This document shows, piece after piece, positions 1 through 10,153 of a stretch of 64,000 nt of DNA. The position numbers were made by a program, and so were the translations under genes. Numbering within the stretch: position 1 is the stretch's first letter; each line of letters begins with the position of its first letter. This DNA comes from Schistosoma haematobium (lineage: Eukaryota > Platyhelminthes > Trematoda > Strigeidida > Schistosomatidae), in the NCBI RefSeq assembly GCF_000699445.3, contig NC_067197.1, positions 25,093,809-25,157,808 of the forward strand, written 5' to 3'. The notes beneath the pieces were generated by a model. The model had not been told where the DNA came from, made no database searches, and saw only the letters and a list, made by a program, of their open reading frames with translations.

Positions 1-1250
1 GGTAATCGATTTATGGAGCAGATATGGTGTAGTAACTTGAATCAATCTGCGTTGGTGTAAGACTCCATCAGGTTTATGGTTGATTAAATGTATGTCTAAT
101 AAATTCTAGTCAATTATTTTCGTATCATACGTTTATAATCAATTGATTGGAAGACGTGCCGAAGATGATATCAGTTAGTAATGTTATGTCTAAGCACAAT
201 CGAGTTGAAAGTAAAACATGTACCAATAAAATTTGATGCAGTTTTATTGATATTTTGATCAGGAGCCTATGCTTCACTAAGGACGATAGTCTTAAGAGCT
301 CTATACAACACAAGTTTATTTTACTAAATGGATTTAAAATCAATTCGACCATAAATATACATCACTGTAAGTTTGATAATCAGAAAAACTGATTGATAAA
401 TTTACAATGAAAATTTGACAAGAAATATATCTGATTTCGCACACACAAAAGGTAAAATTAATCAATCAATGATAATATTGTTTTTCACAATCAATCAATT
501 TAACAATCCATTTTTTTCTCACTAATACTACTATTACTACCACAAACATTGCAAATAACACTATACTATTACTATGACTACTACAGCTATTTATTTCAAT
601 GAAGTCAGGCAAAAAAAAAGAATAATATATTTTTTTAAAATTTATTCTAATTTAAAATATCAAATTGTTTTAATTAGATGGGATAATGTAAAATTTTCTG
701 AAGTATCAAAGGAGATACAACAAATTCATTATCATATAATGATGAACTCATCCATAATCTTAAATTATTATCATTCTTGTCTAAATCCAATCGATCAATA
801 ATTCGTTGAACACTGGATAATTTACAATCGTTCTGAAGAAAAAACAAACAAACAAAGAGAAAAGATTTCATAGGAAAATCAAAAAAAAGAAAAAAACTTT
901 CAATATAACAACATGAAAAAAGTAGAAAAATAAACCAGTGAAACAAAGAAATAGACGAAACACATTCAAATCTATAAACATAAAAAATGAATTTGATTTA
1001 AAATGATAAAACAATTCTTTGCTCATTTTTGTTCATGTTAATATATTACTGTATCTAATGTTTAGAGATGTTGTATATCTGAATTACATTTTTATTTTTC
1101 AAAAGTTGTCAATGTACAAGTTTTTTGTTGCCAATTTTCAATAAAGATCAGAAAAAAATAATTTAGATAAATGTCAAATTTTTAGGTGGATTTAATTTTG
1201 AGCAAATATAAAAAAGAATGAATAATAATTGGAAAGAATTGCTAAGGAAA
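1..1250. other. AT-rich stretch, no gene seen
   Basis: Very AT-rich with homopolymer runs. The short open frames here have no recognisable domain, no exon-like splice signals and no codon bias. If the NUDT1-like gene continues past its exon at 3971-4360, this stretch would lie in its intron or 3' flank, but no further exon was found. Confidence 0.5.
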
Positions 1251-1325
1251 GAGTTGGATGGGGAATTTTGGTGGTTGACATATACTCACTCCTACATGAG
1301 GGATAATAGGAGTAAGTAAGTAAAT
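1251..1325 (+). repeat. RTE-type LINE 3' tail fragment
   Basis: This short piece matches the C-terminal coding end and tail of the RTE-type element at 22970-24600: a GAGTTGGATGG block, then the ACTC-CTACATGAGGG block, then TAAGTAAG repeats. It is a heavily 5'-truncated copy on the plus strand. Short TAAG-type tails fit RTE-clade insertions. No coding capacity remains. Confidence 0.55.
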
Positions 1326-1500
1326 TCAACTTATTGATTATTTGTGTCTCAAAGATTAAAAAAAAGTGGCGATAATTGATAATTTAACATAGAAAGATAA
1401 TAGTACATTTGAATGAAATACTTTCATATGAACTAGTATATCATTATATAATTGTGTACATATATTATATAAACACATCAATATTTTCTAGTTAAAGAAA

Positions 1501-2010
1501 TGTATTGATTATGAAAATGGTTATTCCTTGAAGTTCATAAACCGCTGAAAGGGTTGCAATACGACTAAACGTATGACGTTTTTCGCACCCAAAAAGCGAG
1601 TTTATATTACGTTACCATTCAGAGGTGACACAGTTAGTCTCATGTTGAAACAGAGACTTAAATTAGCTATAAACCGGACATTTTATGCAGCCCAACTTAT
1701 CATTATCGAAAAGACAAGGTCTATGTTTCACCAAAAGCCCAAACAGCACGAAGGCGATTGTGACACTTAACCTACCCTGGTAATACTGATTTATTATCCA
1801 GAGTGGTAATCACATTTGTTTTTGTGTACTTTATTATTTTTCCTTTGTTATGACTTACCCTAAACCTGTCTAGTTGACCTTTTAATTTTCATATACAAAA
1901 TGTTCTTAACAAGTATATGTGTGATCAAATTGTTCGAAATGTATTGCGCAAATATATCACATAATTCTGATAAATTTCGTCTTCTCATTGCATTATCGAA
2001 AAATTATTAT
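1501..2010 (+). mobile_element. Penelope-like element fragment
   Basis: The frame around 1573-1770 contains VYITLPFRGD, a block also present (as VYITLPFRGDS) in the Penelope-like element at 45712-47250. The following noncoding part (about 1770-1830 and 1860-2010) matches the 3' untranslated and terminal sequence of that element read in reverse complement, including ATGTATTGCGC. The reading frame jumps from the linker almost directly to the 3' region, so the GIY-YIG endonuclease part is deleted. This is an old, non-functional fragment. Confidence 0.6.
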
Positions 2011-2949
2011 GAAAATAAATTTTGATTAAATTGATAGATTTTCTATTATCTAATAGAATAATTTCATACAGTCAGTTATATTAACTACATTGTTGAGTTT
2101 CATATTATGAAGAAACAATTGTTCAGTACTTTTGAATTTTCAATAATTCTCTAACTAATTACACTAAAAATTCTAATAACAAAATCTACAATCATTCACA
2201 TATAAATCAATGTTCGTGAGACAAAACAAACTTAGACAGACAATTACATTTTATCAATTAAAAGTTTAATATCATTTGTCAATGTTTACTGAATGACAAA
2301 TGACCTCATGATTTTTAAAATAAAAGAACATAATCACAATTATGCTGAATTACAGTTGTAACAAATGATCATTTATATGTAAAGATATACATTCACGAAG
2401 ACATATTGATTATTTCAATAGAGTAGTGTTATTCAATGATAGAAATTGCTATGGTCAAACTTATAGTACCTGAAATCTAGAGTCTTTTAAAAATTACGAA
2501 TATGGATCTAGCAATATTCATATGAAAATCTATAATGTTAGTCATTACAAAGATAAAAAGGAATGACTATCGACTACTCAGAACGAATAAAATTAGAAGA
2601 TGCCAACTATGCAAATTACAATTAATAACTCAATGGTTGAAACAAAATTCCTAAAGTTGTTTTGATTTACTTTAACAAAAAAGTCAAATGACTAATCAGA
2701 ATGTTATTTTCATTTTTGTTCCATACGTAAATCGACTTCGACCTTTAACAGAAAACATCATTCAACTTAAATCTAGTTAAGAGAGCAAAGCTAATAAATT
2801 CAAGTAAAAAATGTAATATTCATGATAAATAGCACTGTGACAAAACAAACGAAACTTATCCTGACTATGAATTATGGTTGAGACAAATACAAAGAATTGA
2901 TATACACGTAATTATTCACGGAACATATGAAATCCCCTCGGAATGGTAC
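2011..2949. other. AT-rich stretch, nothing recognised
   Basis: No convincing coding frame, RNA gene or repeat was seen on either strand. Confidence 0.4.
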
Positions 2950-3105
2950 AAAATTATATGGAACTCCTCAGCAGTGTGAATCAACCCCTCAATGGTGGTT
3001 TAACATTGATCAGTTCACGATCTCAATTACAACTCAACAAACTCTACAACCGTATACACACAATTATACATGATTCAGAGGGAATAGATCAAATTTTATA
3101 TTTTT
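2950..3105 (+). repeat. Eroded hammerhead-SINE remnant
   Basis: A piece of the hammerhead SINE core in antisense (ACTCCTCAGCAGTG at about 2962) is followed at once by a sense-orientation SINE tail (CAATGGTGGTTTAACATTGA, then a GATCTCAA block). This head-to-tail inversion resembles that of the better preserved copies at 10154 and 62640. Divergence is high, so the extent is approximate. Confidence 0.4.
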
Positions 3106-3195
3106 GTCAAAAATTGAAAAAATCACTTTATTTTAGCGTTAATTAGTATTCTCATCAATTACTGATATTTATATAATAATGCTAATAAGTCTAAT

Positions 3196-3197
3196 GC

Positions 3198-3230
<33 letters not shown>
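3196..3230. repeat. (TAA)n microsatellite
   Basis: About eleven uninterrupted TAA units. Confidence 0.9.
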
Positions 3231-3231
<1 letters not shown>

Positions 3232-3464
3232 TGAAAAAGTTACAAGTAAAATCCTATAAGGATTGTCTAATAAACACTAATTACATTGAATAAATACTTA
3301 AACAAACATAATTGGTTTGTGGAAATAAAACTTAATGAGAGGAAGTTAAATGATGAAAATATCTTTCCTTAATTTGAATTAGTAATAATAGTACAGAATA
3401 TTTTTTATTCTCTTATTTGCAGATTGATAATAATCAGTTTACAATAATTTATAAAAATTTTGTT

Positions 3465-3720
3465 TCCATGTTTTCAATGGTGGTCTAACATCAATCGGTC
3501 CATGATCTCAATCAAAAACGTTGTAATCTCCACAACCTCATACTGAAAATAAGAATGTTTTAATTAAGTGAAATTAGACAGTGGCTAATAGTGAAATCCA
3601 AAACTTTTTCTCCTATTTAGATCTCGTCAGCGGGGTGTACTTGCATCCGTGTTGATATTCACACTGAGACTCGAATCCAGTACCTTTCCCTTAAAAAAAT
3701 CGAATATATTTCTAACTAAC
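3465..3720. repeat. tRNA-derived SINE remnants
   Basis: The left part carries the hammerhead-SINE tail signature (TTTTCAATGGTGGTCTAAC then CATGATCTCAA) on the plus strand. The right part, near 3667-3685, reads GGTACTGGATTCGAGTCTC on the minus strand, which resembles a pol III B box of a tRNA-like SINE head. Two decayed SINE pieces appear to lie side by side; limits are approximate. Confidence 0.4.
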
Positions 3721-3970
3721 GGTATTTAGATAAGACAGAAATAAATTAAGGTGAACGATCTTGTTTTATAGTGATAGGTGAGCTGGTGATACTACTGTTC
3801 GACTGTTTGAACAAAAATAGATAAAACGGAGTTTGAGCTGTTAAGTTCATTGTCAGAATTCGAGTCGCTGAATCAAAAAGTTATCTTTAAAAAATCCTTA
3901 ATAACATAGCTACCGAATAATACTTTTAGTCATAATAAAATACCAAGGTAGGTGACCAAACACAACTTAC

Positions 3971-4360
3971 ATCTTTATCAGCAGACAATAACTCATTTTC
4001 ATCAGTAGTAAATGATTCCAAATGATAAGCTGGTATTTCATATAAGTCAATAGAGATCCCATTAGTTTCCGTTGAACGATCAATTAAATTTTGACTATTT
4101 GTAATCGATAGATTAGAAAGTCGAAGATAATGAAACCAAGCTAGAATAAGATTTCCTTGAAGTATATCAGGAACCCATAACAAATCATCAGGCCACATAT
4201 GTTCCCATGGTAAAGATGATGCATTTATTGTATTATCTTTATTCATTATAAGTGGAAACCAAGCTGGATGCATTTCTTCTGTATAACAAGGCCATTTAAC
4301 CGTATGACCATTAAATGTAGGTGTCCATGTTCGGCAGATAAACACATGTACTTCCATACA
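3971..4360 (-). CDS. NUDT1/MTH1-like Nudix hydrolase, 3' exon
   Basis: This exon encodes the C-terminal half of an oxidised-purine nucleoside triphosphatase (8-oxo-dGTP pyrophosphohydrolase, NUDT1/MTH1 type), which cleans the nucleotide pool. Diagnostic blocks are VHVFICRTW near the start and EMHPAWFPL followed by PWEHMWPDDLLWVPDILQG. In NUDT1 these form the substrate pocket (Trp-Pro-Asp-Asp). The acceptor TTTTCTAG abuts 4360 and a GTAAGT donor follows 3971; both ends are phase 0, giving 130 codons. If the donor is not used, the frame runs only to a stop at 3926. The protein carries about 50 residues beyond the usual NUDT1 end, rich in polar residues, so either a C-terminal extension or another exon exists. 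It joins in phase to 20083-20319. Confidence 0.8.
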
Positions 4361-4712
4361 CTAGAAAATAATTTATTTAAAAATTGTTAAATTATAAATA
4401 AATTCATAAAAGAAATCATTTGATATCTCGTGAGTAGACTTCTTAAAATCATTTTATTCTGTGTAGCATTGTAAAATATCAAGGATGGTATATCAGTCGT
4501 TATGATAACAATCACCTCAAAGATGACATATTTAAGACACAAACAGACAGTAAATAGTTCAGAGTGAATACCATGATCAAATACAGTGAAAGTTAGACTA
4601 ATTCTAATAAATAAACATTGAAAACTTCTATTACAAAAAAACCCAATAATGAAACATCTTTGATCAGTTATCAAAACTCAGATCAATAAATAATCATTCG
4701 TGTATTAAGTAT

Positions 4713-5026
4713 TGTAGTGAAGGAGAACACGGGTGAGGACAACCAAACTGTATTTAGGACAAATTACAGAATTACTTGGTAAAATAGAAAAACCATATAG
4801 TAAATCGTTAATTTGCAAAATATTATTCTATCATATCAAACCGGATTGTTGCTTTTGCAAACATCAATCCATTGTCTCGCATTTCATTGTTCATGCGATT
4901 TCTTACAAATTCCATTGTTTTCTCGCTCTTCTTTTCCTGATCTTCTCCATCTTCTGCTGCCAGACGTTACGTTCTTTTGACTCACGTTATATACTACTTA
5001 TATCAATATAAGTAGCACGCACCACA
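4713..5026 (-). repeat. Gypsy element 3' LTR
   Basis: This LTR starts TGTGG and ends CTACA in the element's sense. A perfect 10-bp palindrome with a 2-nt loop lies at 4994-5015, next to the TATA-like motif TATATAAC. It matches 8879-9192 base for base by eye. Confidence 0.92.
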
Positions 5027-5040
5027 CTCGTCCCCCCTTT
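5027..5040 (-). other. Polypurine tract of the Gypsy element
   Basis: In the element's sense the sequence is AAAGGGGGGACGAG, directly abutting the 3' LTR. The pol stop codon (5039-5041) overlaps this tract, so coding runs almost to the LTR. Confidence 0.75.
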
Positions 5041-6670
5041 AAACAAGTTGCTGTCGTAGTCTTTCTGATCTCCGTACCGCTGTGTTCTTTGGTGCTTTTC
5101 GTGATTCACACCCATGATGATCTTGAAACCATCTCTGTAGTTGACTAGCATTTACGCGCTTCTGCTTGTCTTCTCTCCGGATCGTGTAGACAGAGCCGCG
5201 TCTCTCCGTGATAACATACGATCCTTCCCATTTTGGGGCCAGCTTCCCCGACCCTGCTATGTTACTTTTTCGTTCTCTACACTTTACTAGGTCCCCCACT
5301 GCAAAGGGTTTCCACGTTCTCCTTTGTTGTTCTGCCTTCTTTGTGTCTGATATTTGTTTCTTTTCCACGTTCCTTATTGCCTCTCTCCTCTCTTTTCTTA
5401 ACCTTGTTGTCGTCCACTTCTGTTGTTGTGGCCAGGTCTTATTATGCATTGGAAGTCGTGGTTGTCTGCCATACATGAGCAAGAAAGGTGACTTCTTGGT
5501 TGTTCCTTGTGTGGAGGAACGATGTGCCAGCAAAATCAATGGTAACTCTTTCTCCCAATTTCCTCCTTTTGATGCTAACCATTCCTTTAACGTTCGATTG
5601 TTTCTCTCTGTAAGCCCGTTTGTCTGAGGATGATACGGTGTAGTTCGTATTCTCTTGATACCAAACTGCTTTAAACGGGCTTTAAACTCGTCACTTTCAA
5701 AACAGGGACCCTGGTCAGTTAATATCATCTTCGGTATTCCGTGACACGCTACAATATGCCGGATTACCACCTCGGTCACTGTCCTTGCCCGCTGGTCTGC
5801 AATGGGTACGGCATCTACCCAACGTGTAGCATGTTCCGTCATCACTAACAGGTACTGGTAACCGCTCGCCGTCTGTGGAAACGGTCCCATCACATCCACC
5901 GACCATAGATCACCGACTGCGGTTACTGGGATTGACTGTAATGGCGGTTGTCTGTATCGATCGCTTTTCATTAGCTGACACTGCTGGCAGGTTAACACGT
6001 ATTCAGCCACATCGTCTCTCATGCTCGGCCAGTATGCACTTTGTCGTAGTAAGTCCGTCGTTCTTGCGATGCCTGTATGTGCTACCTGGTGACACTCGTG
6101 TATCACTTTACGCCGCCAGTCTTTCGGGATCACCGCCACCCAATTCTCATCATCGTCCTGCCAGGTCAGCACTCCATATGAGTTCACTCTCAGTCGTTCC
6201 TTTTGCCGAAGCAGCGTTATTACCTTCTTGTCCATTGTTCGTTTATCTACGTCTGCTCCCTCTTTTATCACTCTGATTACCTCTCGAAGGTTAGGGTCAG
6301 CTTTCTGCTGCCGGACGAGTTCTAATGGGTCTCCCTCTAAACTATTCACCGCGTATGCCGTTAGTGGCAGGTCGGCTTCCATGTCTGGTCTTGACAAGCA
6401 ATCCGCCATTACGTTTTCTTTTCCTGGAACATGGCTGATACCGAAATCGTATTCTTGCAGGCGTATCATCCATCGCGCCAACTTCCCTCGGGGGTCTCTT
6501 GCTGTTTTCAACCACTGCAGGGGTTTATGGTCGGTCTCAATGTGAAATCGTCTACCTAAGAGGTATGGTCTCCATTTTTCCACTGCCCACACGATCGCTA
6601 AACACTCCTTTTCGATGGTTGAATACTTCTGTTCAGCGGGTGTGAGGACGCGACTCGCGTATTCCACCAC
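5039..6670 (-). CDS. Gypsy pol: RNase H and integrase
   Basis: This 543-residue frame carries the later RNase H (AIVWAVEKW, TDHKPLQW, then GKENVMADCLSRPD) and a full integrase. The zinc-binding HHCC appears as HQVAHTG followed by CQQC. The DDE triad appears as DVMGPFP, TDQGPCFESDEF and YHPQTNGLTERN. The C-terminal part (GKLAPKWEGSYVI) resembles the GPY/F module that helps target integration. Its first residues should continue from the RNase H start in the neighbouring frame, so translation as read is broken near 6665. No chromodomain is visible after the GPY/F-like module. Confidence 0.88.
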   Translation of the reverse strand: MVEYASRVLTPAEQKYSTIEKECLAIVWAVEKWRPYLLGRRFHIETDHKPLQWLKTARDPRGKLARWMIRLQEYDFGISHVPGKENVMADCLSRPDMEADLPLTAYAVNSLEGDPLELVRQQKADPNLREVIRVIKEGADVDKRTMDKKVITLLRQKERLRVNSYGVLTWQDDDENWVAVIPKDWRRKVIHECHQVAHTGIARTTDLLRQSAYWPSMRDDVAEYVLTCQQCQLMKSDRYRQPPLQSIPVTAVGDLWSVDVMGPFPQTASGYQYLLVMTEHATRWVDAVPIADQRARTVTEVVIRHIVACHGIPKMILTDQGPCFESDEFKARLKQFGIKRIRTTPYHPQTNGLTERNNRTLKEWLASKGGNWEKELPLILLAHRSSTQGTTKKSPFLLMYGRQPRLPMHNKTWPQQQKWTTTRLRKERREAIRNVEKKQISDTKKAEQQRRTWKPFAVGDLVKCRERKSNIAGSGKLAPKWEGSYVITERRGSVYTIRREDKQKRVNASQLQRWFQDHHGCESRKAPKNTAVRRSERLRQQLV

Positions 6671-7748
6671 TATCAGCCTGACTCAACACAGCACCTATAC
6701 CATGATCACTCGCGTCTGTGGCCACTGTAAACAGTCTTCCCGGTTCAGGCAGTCTGAGCGTCATCTGGCGATCGTCTAGCATGTTTTTGATTCGGTTGAA
6801 CGTTTGTTCGGCAGTCTCAGTCCACGTAAACTTGGTGCTGCTCAATAACTTATATAAGAGTGCCGCTATTTCGTTGAAATTCTTGACAAACCGACTGTAG
6901 AACGCCGCTCTTCCCAGGAACTGTCTCAACTTCCTTTTCGAATTAGGTACTGCAATATTTTTTATGGTAAGAATTCTCTCCGGCAATGGTTTTATTTCTC
7001 CATTTCCCACTTTATGTCCCAACAATGTGACGCTACTTTTCGCTATCTGCGACTTGTCCTTATTAATCCGAAGTCCAAATTCGTCAATTCGCTTTAAGAC
7101 CGCTTCCACATGCTTGATGTGATCTGCTTCTGTTTGACTGTACACAACTACATCGTCGCCATATACCTCGACATTATCTAGATTCTTGAGCAGTAGTGTC
7201 ATTAATCTTCTGAACGTGAACGGTGCACCCGCCAACCCGGACGGCATTCGTTTAAATTGATACTGTTTATCACGTACAGTAAACGCTGTCTTGCTTCGAT
7301 CACTCTGTTTTATAGGCAGTTGCCAATAACCTGACCGTAAATCCAGCACTGTAAACACCGTGGCATTCTGTAGCCGATCTAATGTTTCCACCACTGTTGG
7401 CATTGCACAAGGCTTCAAGTCTGTTATATTATTCAATTCTCTGAAGTCGACACAAAATCTATACTTTCCATTTGGTTTCTTTACCAAGAGTACCGGCGAG
7501 CTATATGGGCTGTCCGCTTCCTCAATTATACCTTCTTTTAACATTTCCTGGACCTGACGATTTACCTCGGCCTCTAAATGCACCGGGACACGACGTGTTG
7601 CAAATATATTTACTCGACTGTTCTTTATCGGTATTTCGTGCTTTACTGTCACAAAATCCATACGGCTCCCCATCTCCCGTGAATAGTTTCGCATACTTTT
7701 TGCATAACTCGTGAATGTTTGGTTTCTTTGACGAGACATCCGCTGCAA
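6633..7748 (-). CDS. Gypsy pol: reverse transcriptase and RNase H start
   Basis: The frame carries the RT: EGIIEEADSPYSSPVLLV, the first catalytic block FTVLDLRSGYWQLPI, and the motif around MPSGLAGAPFTFRRLM. The catalytic box is YGDD rather than the usual Y(I/V/L)DD of Gypsy elements. It then enters RNase H at TDASDHGIGAVLSQ and leaves frame. True homology starts only near 7653; the first ~30 residues are out-of-frame reading of the protease tail. Breaks on both sides (near 7654 and 6665) are single-base-type shifts. Confidence 0.85.
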   Translation of the reverse strand: MQRMSRQRNQTFTSYAKSMRNYSREMGSRMDFVTVKHEIPIKNSRVNIFATRRVPVHLEAEVNRQVQEMLKEGIIEEADSPYSSPVLLVKKPNGKYRFCVDFRELNNITDLKPCAMPTVVETLDRLQNATVFTVLDLRSGYWQLPIKQSDRSKTAFTVRDKQYQFKRMPSGLAGAPFTFRRLMTLLLKNLDNVEVYGDDVVVYSQTEADHIKHVEAVLKRIDEFGLRINKDKSQIAKSSVTLLGHKVGNGEIKPLPERILTIKNIAVPNSKRKLRQFLGRAAFYSRFVKNFNEIAALLYKLLSSTKFTWTETAEQTFNRIKNMLDDRQMTLRLPEPGRLFTVATDASDHGIGAVLSQADSGGIRESRPHTR

Positions 7749-8853
7749 CTCTTATTTCAGCCACTTCGCTACTTTCGTGTATTGTCAATGAACCATATTT
7801 CGTGACCACCTTACCGCTTCTTAAGTCAACTATCGCTTTTACTTCTCTTAGGAAATCTGCTCCTAATATCGGTCTCGATAAGCTTGTGGTTACGACGAAC
7901 GGAAAATTTATCTCAGCATCCCCCAATTTTACGATACTGTTAGATACGCCAAACACCTCTAACATATGGCCCCCTATCGTGTGGACAGCTAATGTACACG
8001 GCTTGATTCTCTTACATTGCTCTTTGCCTATTAACGATACTGCTGCACCTGTATCGATCAGACAAACTAAATCTCGCTCATTTATGTTCACTCTCGTATA
8101 TACTGCCCCTCTGTCTACTAACGCAACAATCCCCAGATTCCTAGGATAGAAAGAACACTCGTTGTAACGTCTAACATATCTGCGTCTTCGTCTTGTTGGA
8201 CAGTTTATCTTCCAATGTCCTGTCCCTCCACAAGCGTAACATTTATCGTTCCTTTTATTGTTCACTCGTATTGCTGCAATCTCACGCTCCAGCTCCTCAA
8301 TCTTCTTCTCGACATTACTCATCTCCTGCTTTTCGCACCCGACCGGAGCTACTGTTCGCGTCATCAGCTGACGAGTCACCTTCGCCAGTTCACTGATATC
8401 CATCGGTTGCGCTGCGTTCACCAGTTTCAGTTGTTGGTAGACGGTGGCAGGCACACTCTCGATAAACTGTGACGCCAACAACTGTACCTCCGACTCCTCA
8501 TCCAGACTCAGCAGCGCACGGCGTAACAACCTGGTAAGCTCCACAGCCAGCACCAGTGGATCACCATCGACCGGCAACCTCGCCAGCCGCAACTTCTGCA
8601 GCGCGTCCTCCCTGTCCACTGGGCTGTCAAACTCCGCCGCCAACCGCTCCGTGACTGTCTCCCATGTCGTCTTCCCGCCAGCACCGTCCAAGCTGTTATA
8701 CAGAGCCTTCGCCCTGCCTCTCAGAAGCGTCCCCAGCACCACCAGCTTCGCCTTCGGCTCCTTCACTCCCACCAGCTCCGCCACGGCCTCAAACTCCTTC
8801 AGGAAGCTCAGCACATCTCCGTCCTCAAACTCCTTCGGCCATGGAATCTTCAT
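7522..8853 (-). CDS. Gypsy gag and aspartic protease
   Basis: I start this at the ATG at 8853; the frame is open back to 8877, but that region overlaps the primer site and has no upstream ATG. A helical capsid-like gag of about 200 residues ends in a short coiled-coil-like stretch (KKIEELEREIAAI). The zinc knuckle CYACGGTGHWKINC follows at about 8241-8200. The protease active site reads CLIDTGAAVSLI. Gag and protease are thus fused in one frame. Meaningful sequence stops near 7654 where the frame breaks at a run of T; the last ~45 residues are out of frame. Confidence 0.87.
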   Translation of the reverse strand: MKIPWPKEFEDGDVLSFLKEFEAVAELVGVKEPKAKLVVLGTLLRGRAKALYNSLDGAGGKTTWETVTERLAAEFDSPVDREDALQKLRLARLPVDGDPLVLAVELTRLLRRALLSLDEESEVQLLASQFIESVPATVYQQLKLVNAAQPMDISELAKVTRQLMTRTVAPVGCEKQEMSNVEKKIEELEREIAAIRVNNKRNDKCYACGGTGHWKINCPTRRRRRYVRRYNECSFYPRNLGIVALVDRGAVYTRVNINERDLVCLIDTGAAVSLIGKEQCKRIKPCTLAVHTIGGHMLEVFGVSNSIVKLGDAEINFPFVVTTSLSRPILGADFLREVKAIVDLRSGKVVTKYGSLTIHESSEVAEIRVAADVSSKKPNIHELCKKYAKLFTGDGEPYGFCDSKARNTDKEQSSKYICNTSCPGAFRGRGKSSGPGNVKRRYN

Positions 8854-8858
8854 CCTTA

Positions 8859-8876
8859 GTGGAGGCAGCGACACCA
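8859..8876 (-). other. Primer binding site of the Gypsy element
   Basis: Two bases after the 5' LTR the sense strand reads TGGTGTCGCTGCCTCCAC, beginning TGG as expected for pairing with a tRNA 3' CCA. It differs from the tRNA-Trp site of the element at 36537. I could not name the tRNA. Confidence 0.6.
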
Positions 8877-8878
8877 AA

Positions 8879-9192
8879 TGTAGTGAAGGAGAACACGGGT
8901 GAGGACAACCAAACTGTATTTAGGACAAATTACAGAATTACTTGGTAAAATAGAAAAACCATATAGTAAATCGTTAATTTGCAAAATATTATTCTATCAT
9001 ATCAAACCGGATTGTTGCTTTTGCAAACATCAATCCATTGTCTCGCATTTCATTGTTCATGCGATTTCTTACAAATTCCATTGTTTTCTCGCTCTTCTTT
9101 TCCTGATCTTCTCCATCTTCTGCTGCCAGACGTTACGTTCTTTTGACTCACGTTATATACTACTTATATCAATATAAGTAGCACGCACCACA
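8879..9192 (-). repeat. Gypsy element 5' LTR
   Basis: This 314-bp copy matches 4713-5026. It would drive element transcription leftward. It has a TATA-like motif at 9152-9159, only about 33 nt inside the LTR start, and the 10-bp hairpin at 9160-9181. Confidence 0.92.
9152..9159 (-). promoter_or_regulatory. TATA-like motif in the 5' LTR
   Basis: TATATAAC in the element's sense, close to the LTR start and beside a perfect palindrome (9160-9181). It is a candidate core promoter; nothing in the sequence proves its use. Confidence 0.35.
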
Positions 9193-9196
9193 GTAT

Positions 9197-10153
9197 CACT
9201 ACAGTCATCGGAGAATATAACAAGCCACTGGTCGAATTTCAGTCGGATGAAATCAACCACCACTAGATAATTTTCAATCACTATTCAATTTTCCATATTT
9301 TAAATTATCTAACATGAATTGCAACAACCACTAACGATATACACATAGTAATATGAAATTCAAGTTATTGGTGTTCTATAAATTAAAAAGATCAAGTTAT
9401 AAATAAAATCAAAAAAATTCATTTATTAATAAATTTGTGAAAAATGTTCATCAAAAAAAGTAGAACATTCATTAATTTGGATTTCGAAGTTCTATCACTG
9501 ATTGATCTTAGTTACAGAATGATCGTAATAATCCAGGAAGCACTAGAATAGTTGCTTAACTAAGATAAATCAGTTTTGAAAAAATATGAAATTCAACAAT
9601 CTCCACAAATCTTTTGATTACAGTATGAATGTCTAGTAATAAGTGGTCAGGAGCATATACAATATGACTTCAAAACACATTCGAAATATTGTTTATTTTT
9701 AATACTGTAGTCAAACATTTTGCGGTTAATGATCTCGTTATTAAATTTTTTACTTCGATTTAACCAGATAATTACGTATGTTAACTAATCTATACAAGTA
9801 TATGTGACATATCTACAGTGCGGGATTTATCGGTTAGATTACTTAACATCTAGCATAAAGATGTTGAAGGTTCATCCTTTTGTACCAGCTTAAGCAGTCA
9901 CTAACTTTCATATAAAACGAAATCAGCCTTAAACTTCAGTATGTTAATCTGTACTTGGTAAATAGATTACATTTTAAAAATATCCAATACAACTGTAGAT
10001 ATACAAATAGATAGAAGGAAATTTCCTTTGAATTATAACTAGGTTTAAATTTGACTTGAATGTTCTTTTAAGAGATGTATATCCGTCTTTATGGCTTATT
10101 TTATCTTTATAAATAAAAATAGAAAGAATGAGTTTTGTGGAGATTTTAGTAAA
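9197..10153. other. Intronic AT-rich DNA, nothing recognised
   Basis: It lies within the long NUDT1-like intron. No coding frame or known repeat was seen. Confidence 0.45.

Larger units (their letters stand above)
4713..9192 (-). mobile_element. Full-length Ty3/Gypsy LTR retrotransposon (CCHC gag)
   Basis: A 4480-bp element runs on the minus strand, bounded by two 314-bp LTRs that I read as identical and flanked by the 4-bp target duplication GTAT (4709-4712 and 9193-9196). Order in its sense: 5' LTR, primer site, gag with a CCHC knuckle, protease, RT, RNase H, integrase, purine tract, 3' LTR. The protease-RT-RH-IN order is that of Ty3/Gypsy. The canonical CX2CX4HX4C knuckle separates it from the Boudicca/CsRn1 type at 36537. 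Identical LTRs imply recent insertion, but pol has two frame breaks (near 7654 and 6665), so this copy is probably not autonomous as read. I could not assign it to a named family. Confidence 0.92.

Noticed and set aside
4733..5011. 92-codon ORF present twice (also at 8899-9177)
   Set aside because: It is LTR sequence read on the antisense strand; it is identical only because the LTRs are identical.
5208..6545. Several long plus-strand ORFs opposite pol
   Set aside because: They are shadows of the integrase and RNase H frames on the minus strand, with no domains of their own.
7715..8948. Plus-strand ORFs opposite gag-protease
   Set aside because: Antisense shadows of gag; the Ser/Pro-rich composition mirrors the gag codons.
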